Source of the DNA: Otis tarda
Taxonomy: Eukaryota; Chordata; Aves; Otidiformes; Otididae
DNA: 64,000 bases
Assembly (NCBI GenBank): GCA_026413225.1
Contig: CM048553.1
Location: 25,172,501-25,236,500, forward strand
Direction of reading: 5' to 3'
Positions 56,912 through 64,000 of this stretch are shown piece by piece. Made by a program: the position numbers and the translations under genes. The notes beneath the pieces are model-generated. The model did not search any database. It had not been told where the DNA came from and saw only the letters and a list, made by a program, of their open reading frames with translations. Position 1 is the first letter of the stretch. Each line of letters starts with the position of its first letter.

Positions 56912-57634
56912 CTGATAAAGAAATGAGACAATTCATTTACTTAGATACAACTTCTCTTCTGAAAAAAAAAAAAAAAAAGGTAACTTTCCTGCAGGCAAAA
57001 TAACATTCCATAACTTAATTCCAACAATAAAAGCTTCTGATCTTCAATTCTAGGGGAAGCTAATTTGGTAAAAAAAACCCACAAACTTTGGACTTTAGAA
57101 ATGTGAGACAATTTTCTCTGCTTATAAGAAATCAGGGATCGAATACAGTTTTTCTTGTTTGAGTTAGTAGAATTTTAATTACCAAATAATTTAAAGAAGT
57201 ATGACACGAGTTGGAAGGATTTGTTAATTTCATAGAGAGGAATCCTGGAGGCAGGCTTATCTACCAAATTCCATTTTGTCTCTTGATATCCATTGGGATG
57301 GAAAATACCTACATTCCTAATAGTACCAGAAAAATTAAAAATAGATGGTCTATTTCAGAACAATCTGATTATCAAAATATCACTTCAAGATATACCTCAC
57401 TAACACTATAAAGTGAGGTTCATGTCTAGTATTTCTATCCTAATAGATTTTTGCCCAATTCTGGTATTAAAAATAGGTAAATGCATACCTGTATTTACCC
57501 CATAGAAGCTTTTTTTTCTGCTCTTCAGTTAGTCTAGGTGTATTCAAACGCAGGAGCTTTTACGTCTGTTAGGAGGAAGTCTATTAGTAACAATTTAGCA
57601 GCACAACAATCTATGCAACACAAGTTTTTCTTAC
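56912..57634 (-). other. LRRD1: LRRD1 intron
   Basis: AT-rich with an A16 run near 56963-56978. Nothing else recognised. Confidence 0.65.
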
Positions 57635-59240
57635 CTAAAGGAAATGTTCTCTACCTTCAACCCATTTATTCGACGCACCGTCAATGTCTCCAGCAAAGAA
57701 CAACGACTTATTTCAGAAGGAGAAGGTACAGACTAGTGGTTTGATACATTTAGGTCTTTGATCTCTTCCAGCTTGCTAATCTGTAAAGGAATACTCTTTA
57801 TCTGATTATCTGAAATGTTGAGTGTTTTCAAACACTTTAAAGAACACAGTTCTTCAGGAAGCGAGTCAGACTTCTTACGGTGTCACAGCAGCACCTGGAG
57901 AGTCTTTATCTCGGATACCACTGCTGGCATGCTAGTGATTTCATTCTTGCATCCAACTGAACTAGTTCTGTAAGGCTGCACAAGCATGCAGAAAAGGAGC
58001 ATAGTTTATTTTTGTTTAACTCTAGATGCTCCAAATCTTTAATGTCAGAAATTCCAGGTATTGGAGCTGCCAGTAAGATTTAAGAGTTTAAGATCAGATA
58101 GCGCACACGGTGCATTTGGAAACAGAGAGAGCTTATTATTCTGGAGGTCAGCTTTGGTTATCCAGGTACAATTTTTTAATTTAACAGGAATGTATGTTAA
58201 TGCGTTTCCAGAAAGGTCTATTTTGGAGAGGTCTTTTAAATGTGATATTTGTTCAGATGTTTCGATGTGGTACAGTTGCAAAGATTATTTGTAATGCTTT
58301 TGAATAATTTGTGTAAGGTTCAGAAACCTGAGATCTCATAAATTCTCCACTTCATCTGAAAGAAACTCCAATTTGTTATAATCAACTCTGAGGACTTTTA
58401 TTTTTGTCAACCAGAAAAGCTGCAGAGATAAAAATACGAGCTTACTGTTACTAATTGAAAATTCCTGTAGTTTCTTAAGCATTTTAATATCCTTTGGTAA
58501 ACTCTGGATCAAGTTCTCACATTTGCTGAGTTTTACTAGATGAGGGAGGTAGCCGAGAACCCTTGAGAATATTGAGATTTGATCGGAATCAATGTTGAGT
58601 AATTTCAGCTGTGGTATCTGGAAAAGTTTTAGTTTGTTGCCTGCAAGCTCTCAAGTTTCAAGACTTTCCAATGCAAAAGGAATTTCATCCATGTTGTAGT
58701 GGTTGAGAGTGAGTTCCTTAATATTTACAAGCTTTGACAGTTCTTCAGGAAGACATGATAGAGAACTGGTTGTGACGACATTCCGTACTGTCAGTTTATG
58801 AAGTAGGGGTATTTCTGGTGGCAACAGTGTCAGTCTATTTCTTTCAAGGAACAGCATTTCCAGATTAATTACATTACCTATATTTCAGTGTAATATTTTT
58901 ATTTCATTGTTGCATAAGAGAAAACATTTTAAAAGTTGGGTTTCAAAAGCGAGCAGAGGCATGCTCCCTCATCCTTTATCATTTAGTCTAAGTGTGAAAT
59001 TCTCATCTTTTTCTTCAGGCAGCATCCATGTTGATCCATTTTAATGATTTTCAGGATTCATTGCTGATGGTAATACGTCTGGTCTGGCACCTCCACTGAC
59101 AGGTTCTGAGAGGACTTAGTTTAGTTCTCCAGTATCCTTTTCAGCTGATGCAAGTAGTGCGTTTTTTCTAACATCTGTTTCAGAGACACCTTGAGGCACT
59201 GCCACAGCGTTTATCTCAGCTGAGAATTCACATTCATACA
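57635..59240 (-). pseudogene. LRRD1: LRRD1 large exon remnant with stops and frameshifts
   Basis: Readable LRR segments on the minus strand include ERNRLTLLPPEIPLLHKL, LSCLPEELSKLVNIKELTLN, IQSLPKDIKMLKKLQEFSI, DLSGNALTYIPVKLKN, DIKDLEHLELNKNKL and LPEELCSLKCLKTLNISDNQ. They alternate among frames and are broken by stops. It ends at a consensus donor (gtaag) at 57634. A short open frame ([17 protein letters not shown], about 59150-59215) may be the N-terminal part, ending at the CR1. Confidence 0.85.
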
Positions 59241-59640
59241 CACTGGAGTGTGTCCAGAGAAGGGCAACAAAGCTGGTGAAGGTTCTGGAGAACAGGTCTT
59301 CTGGGGAGTGGCTGAGGGAACTGGGATTGTTTAGTCTGGAGAAGAGAAGGCTGAGAGGAGACCTCATCATTGCTCTCTACAACTGCCTGAAAGGAGACTG
59401 TAGTGAGGTGAGTGTTGGTCTCTTCTCCCAAGTAACAAGTGTAGGATCAGAGGAAATGGCCTCAAATCGCATCAGGGAAGGTTTAGATTGGCTATTAGGA
59501 AAAATTTCTTTACAAAAACTGTGTAGACGTGGCACTATGGGACATGGTTTAGTAGGCACGGTGGTGTTGCATTGACAGTTGGACTTGATAATCTTAAAGA
59601 AAGATCTTTTCCAACCTTAATAATTCTACTCTATCCTATT
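59225..59640 (+). repeat. CR1 LINE 3' fragment abutting the LRRD1 5' end
   Basis: Plus-strand remnants [20 protein letters not shown] and RRLRGDLI, and a CR1-like end (ttttccaaccttaataattctactctatccta). Same subfamily as the copy at 54890. It has lost about 80 bases between ttctttac and gtgtagacgtgg relative to that copy. Confidence 0.92.
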
Positions 59641-59826
59641 GTAATTTGTAGTCTCCATGGGACCTTCCCTATGATCCTCTCTGATAATCTTCCTACACGC
59701 CTTGCAAAGATAAGCCTGTTACAAAATACAGCTCTTTGGAAATAACACCTGCTTGGTAAGACATTTGATGGCACTTTCATGTTGGCTGCAATAGTAAAAA
59801 CAATAAACATGACTTGTTGCAAACAA

Positions 59827-59832
59827 TTTATT
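59827..59832 (-). terminator. KRIT1: candidate KRIT1 poly(A) signal
   Basis: tttatt on the plus strand (AATAAA on the minus), about 1.6 kb after the stop and just before the CR1 3' end. Confidence 0.45.
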
Positions 59833-61464
59833 AGGTAGTAATAAATAAGAGTTTAGCAGAAAGAACTATACAGCAATAAGGCATGTGAACACTATTGTTA
59901 AATATGCAGTTAACATTTCTCCTCTAGTTTTCTAACAAAGTGCTATGTAGAGAAGTGTTATTTCTGATACCAGTGCCAAGTGATAGCAAGGATGCACTAT
60001 GAAGAACCTGACTGTTGCATTATTTACCTTAAATAAAATATAACAATCCATGAAAATTTACTGTTTTTTATGCCATTGAAGTTTAAGTAGGAAAGTACAG
60101 CTTGCTAAGAAGATTACAAAATATGTCTCCTGTTCACTTTTTTAAACCGCTTACTACTTTAACTTCTTAAACTGCACTTACTAGTAGTAAGGTATGAGTA
60201 AAATTACTACACAACAGCACAGTTCCTAACATTCATTTTAACTTTTATTTGAAAACTTAGAGGCAAGTGCTAATTTTTATTTTTTAAAAAACTTTTTAAT
60301 AAAATATTGCACACTGGTTTAGCATGCAGTTTACATGGAAGAAATAGTCAAGTGCACTTAAAACCCTGAAATACAACCAGAATTCTTTAAAATTTATGTT
60401 ATGCATATTATTTTAACATACAAGGATATGTTTCAGACTTTACAGGGTCCAACCTTACACGTGAGACCCAACTTGTTGAGACCCAATCCTGGCTCTGCAA
60501 AGAGCAGGCAGAATGCTTACACAGTGAATCTGACTTTCTTGCATTATCAGTCTTCGTTCTTGCATCCTGCACTGCTTGTAGCCTCAAGAATTAAGTAATG
60601 AGTAGAAAAATTAATTTAACAGAAATAACTTAGTACTTCCTATATGAATTTTTGTTACTGCAGACATGTTGCAATCCAGGGTAATATTAAACTTTCTGAC
60701 ATCCTCTGAGTAAGATTCATTTGTAAATCTCTATCTCCTCCTCCATATACAGATTTTATATTGCACAGCAAATGTAAAAATCCATTTTATAAAAAAACCA
60801 AGCATGCTAAACATTTAATATGGCTTCTGAACGTTTTAAAGTATTTCCCTTTTCACATCCTCATGCAATATTTTAGAATAAATATGAATACAAAGTGTGA
60901 GAAAGTTAAGAGTAAAAATAAAGCCAGCTATAATGTTTGTCAGAAACCAAATAAAAACCAACAGTTTATCAAAAGTAGTTGTTCAAAGGTCTAACTGGTC
61001 TTTTAAGCATACTTATCAACAGTATCTTAAAAATAAAGTGTGTCTACGAAATACTGCAACATATACAACCTCCTTGATGTTCCACAGAACGACACGAAAG
61101 GTAAATAGATTAACTGAGACTTGCTTAATGGCACTGGTAGTCCCATAGTCCTCTGGGAACAAAAGCCTCATAGATTCATGCTCTTCAAACTCAGTAAACT
61201 ATTTACATTTCATTAGCTTTATTGGTTAAGCTCAAGCCCTACAATAGCTTATATATGAAACACAAAAATATTTATAAAAATAATAGAAATGTTGTATAGC
61301 TTTTTTAAAAAAATAAACCATGCAGTTTCTGTACAAAGTTAAAAAACTGTACAAATTGACTTTTCTATTGTGTAAAATTCATGTACATAGAAGTCATCTG
61401 ATGAGCAATAAGTTGGTTTTTGCTTAGCCGCAAGATGCTGTTTTGTAACTATTGTTCATTTCCA
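59827..61464 (-). other. KRIT1: KRIT1 3' UTR (extent inferred)
   Basis: About 1.6 kb of AT-rich sequence after the KRIT1 stop without coding content. A minus-strand AATAAA at 59827-59832 is the most distal signal before the CR1. Shorter 3' ends are possible. Confidence 0.6.
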
Positions 61465-62953
<1,489 letters not shown>

Positions 62954-64000
62954 CTAAAAATAAAGGAACAATGGCAATCAACAAGTCTCCCTCCTCAATA
63001 AACAGTGACAACAAAGGACCACTAGGGTGCTCCCACCTCAAAACAGACTGATGTGAAGTACCCTAACAAAAAAAACCTTGGGTGGACCACACAGGAGATG
63101 AGAAGGCACAACCACAAGAGGGAACACAAGTCTTCAACAGTTAGGGGGCCATGACTGTGTGTGTGGTGGATGGAACCATCATCTTTGGATCCTGCATTAC
63201 AGCTTATCTGAATTCTACACAGCCATTTAAAAATGTAAAATATAAGAATATCTTTGGAACAAAAGACGGAAACTCCTTTCCCCTACCCCCATACTCCACA
63301 CCCCAAAATAATGGCCTAAGAGCAGAAGTCAAGAAAGTTATACTCAGTCTTACATATTATCTGATACAAGAAAGAGTAGAGACTACTCTGCTATGCTCTC
63401 TGCTACACCATAGCCTTAGAAAGACCACTATCATCCTCTCCTTCATCTGTATTACAAAGAAGAGCAATGCTCTGCTGGTTTCTGACAAAAAAAAAAACGC
63501 TGTAGGCACCAACAGGAAGTTTATGATTGAGTAACCTCATCTCAAAAGAGGGGCAAGGCCTGAAAACATTCCCTGGTGCCTCTGTAGTGTTTCCTGTCAG
63601 CTACCTTTAGTGATGCATGTTAGCCAGTACAGTTCTCTGACACACCTCGCTTTTTCCACAATTTTTTATAAAGTTCACAAATCTTCAGGTGCCTCTCACC
63701 CTGTTTGGAATCCACAGCCCTGCAGTCAGATGTCTTTTACAGAAACAGCCCAAGTCCACATTTAAAAATTTTGCTCAGTTAACTGCTCTAGTCAAAGGAG
63801 TTTGTGTGTGTGTGCGTGCACGCATCAGCTGCACTACCAGATCCCTAACATACAAGTTACGCTGGTAAAAAGGACTTTGTGGATCTATTGCTACGAGCAG
63901 ACATGAAAATGTAAGTCGGAACAGATTTTTTTTACGTATATGCCTGAGCTGGCAGTATCCCCAATACACGGTTAACACTGAATTTAAATGAACTGAATAC
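62954..64000 (-). other. KRIT1: KRIT1 intron
   Basis: No further KRIT1 exon recognised up to the window end. A short TG/CG alternating run lies at 63802-63823. Confidence 0.7.

Larger units (their letters stand above)
56713..59240 (-). pseudogene. LRRD1: LRRD1, broken leucine-rich-repeat gene
   Basis: Position between CYP51A1 and KRIT1 on the minus strand and leucine-rich repeats of the LxxLxLxxNxLxxIP type identify LRRD1 (leucine-rich repeats and death domain 1). Two blocks remain: a large 5' exon (about 57635-59240) and an intact-looking exon (56713-56911). The large exon has in-frame stops at 58651-58653, 58336-58338 and 58285-58287. It has frameshifts near 58060 and 57950, and further stops near 57885 and 57745. 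The 5' part (58860-59110) is also scrambled. The intact protein would be over 800 residues in mammals, so this copy cannot make it. Confidence 0.85.

Noticed and set aside
54890..59640. Possibility that the two similar CR1 copies are a segmental duplication
   Set aside because: Similarity stops at the CR1 boundaries and the flanks differ (minisatellite versus LRRD1), so independent insertions of one subfamily are simpler.
63775..63978. Possible KRIT1 exon on the minus strand (IDPQSPFYQRN...)
   Set aside because: An AG acceptor-like site exists, but the peptide does not match KRIT1, and the expected preceding KRIT1 segment differs.

Overview
The window is vertebrate nuclear DNA, most likely from a bird. 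The genes are split into many short exons with GT/AG splice sites and AT-rich introns. The gene order AKAP9 (+), CYP51A1 (-), LRRD1 (-), KRIT1 (-) is the known vertebrate order. The recognisable interspersed repeats are CR1 LINE pieces carrying the avian/reptilian 3' octamer tail. No prokaryotic, plasmid, CRISPR or active viral content was seen.

Region 1-42.5 kb (+ strand): the 3' half of AKAP9. It has 28 coding exons whose phases join without a break into 2,052 codons plus stop (3748-41938). The protein is almost all coiled coil. It includes the amphipathic PKA RII-binding helix (24151-24192) and the C-terminal PACT centrosome-targeting domain (exons at 37155 and 38387). Introns hold CR1 pieces (about 4222, 18619 and 39611), homopolymer tracts and two phase-compatible candidate cassette exons (1315-1614 and 10037-10075).

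Region 42.5-54.5 kb (- strand): a complete CYP51A1 gene (lanosterol 14-alpha-demethylase) with 10 coding exons encoding 496 residues. All P450 signature residues are present, and a CpG-island promoter carries CCAAT and GC boxes. AKAP9 and CYP51A1 converge. A 13-bp palindrome at 42822-42834 holds an AATAAA on each strand and may serve both 3' ends. A 3'-truncated CR1 with reverse-transcriptase remnants lies in the third CYP51A1 intron.

Region 54.5-59.7 kb: two degenerate minisatellites, one split by a CR1, then LRRD1. LRRD1 is a leucine-rich-repeat gene that is clearly broken in this individual or assembly, with several in-frame stops and frameshifts. A second CR1 of the same subfamily abuts its 5' end.

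Region 59.8-64 kb (- strand): the last three coding exons and long 3' UTR of KRIT1 (CCM1), covering the end of its FERM domain.

AKAP9 and KRIT1 are scaffold or adaptor proteins and CYP51A1 is a sterol-synthesis enzyme; they are neighbours by ancestral synteny, not by shared pathway. I found no convincing novel biological system. The items most worth checking are the two candidate AKAP9 cassette exons, the decay of LRRD1, the shared poly(A) palindrome and the CR1-split minisatellite.
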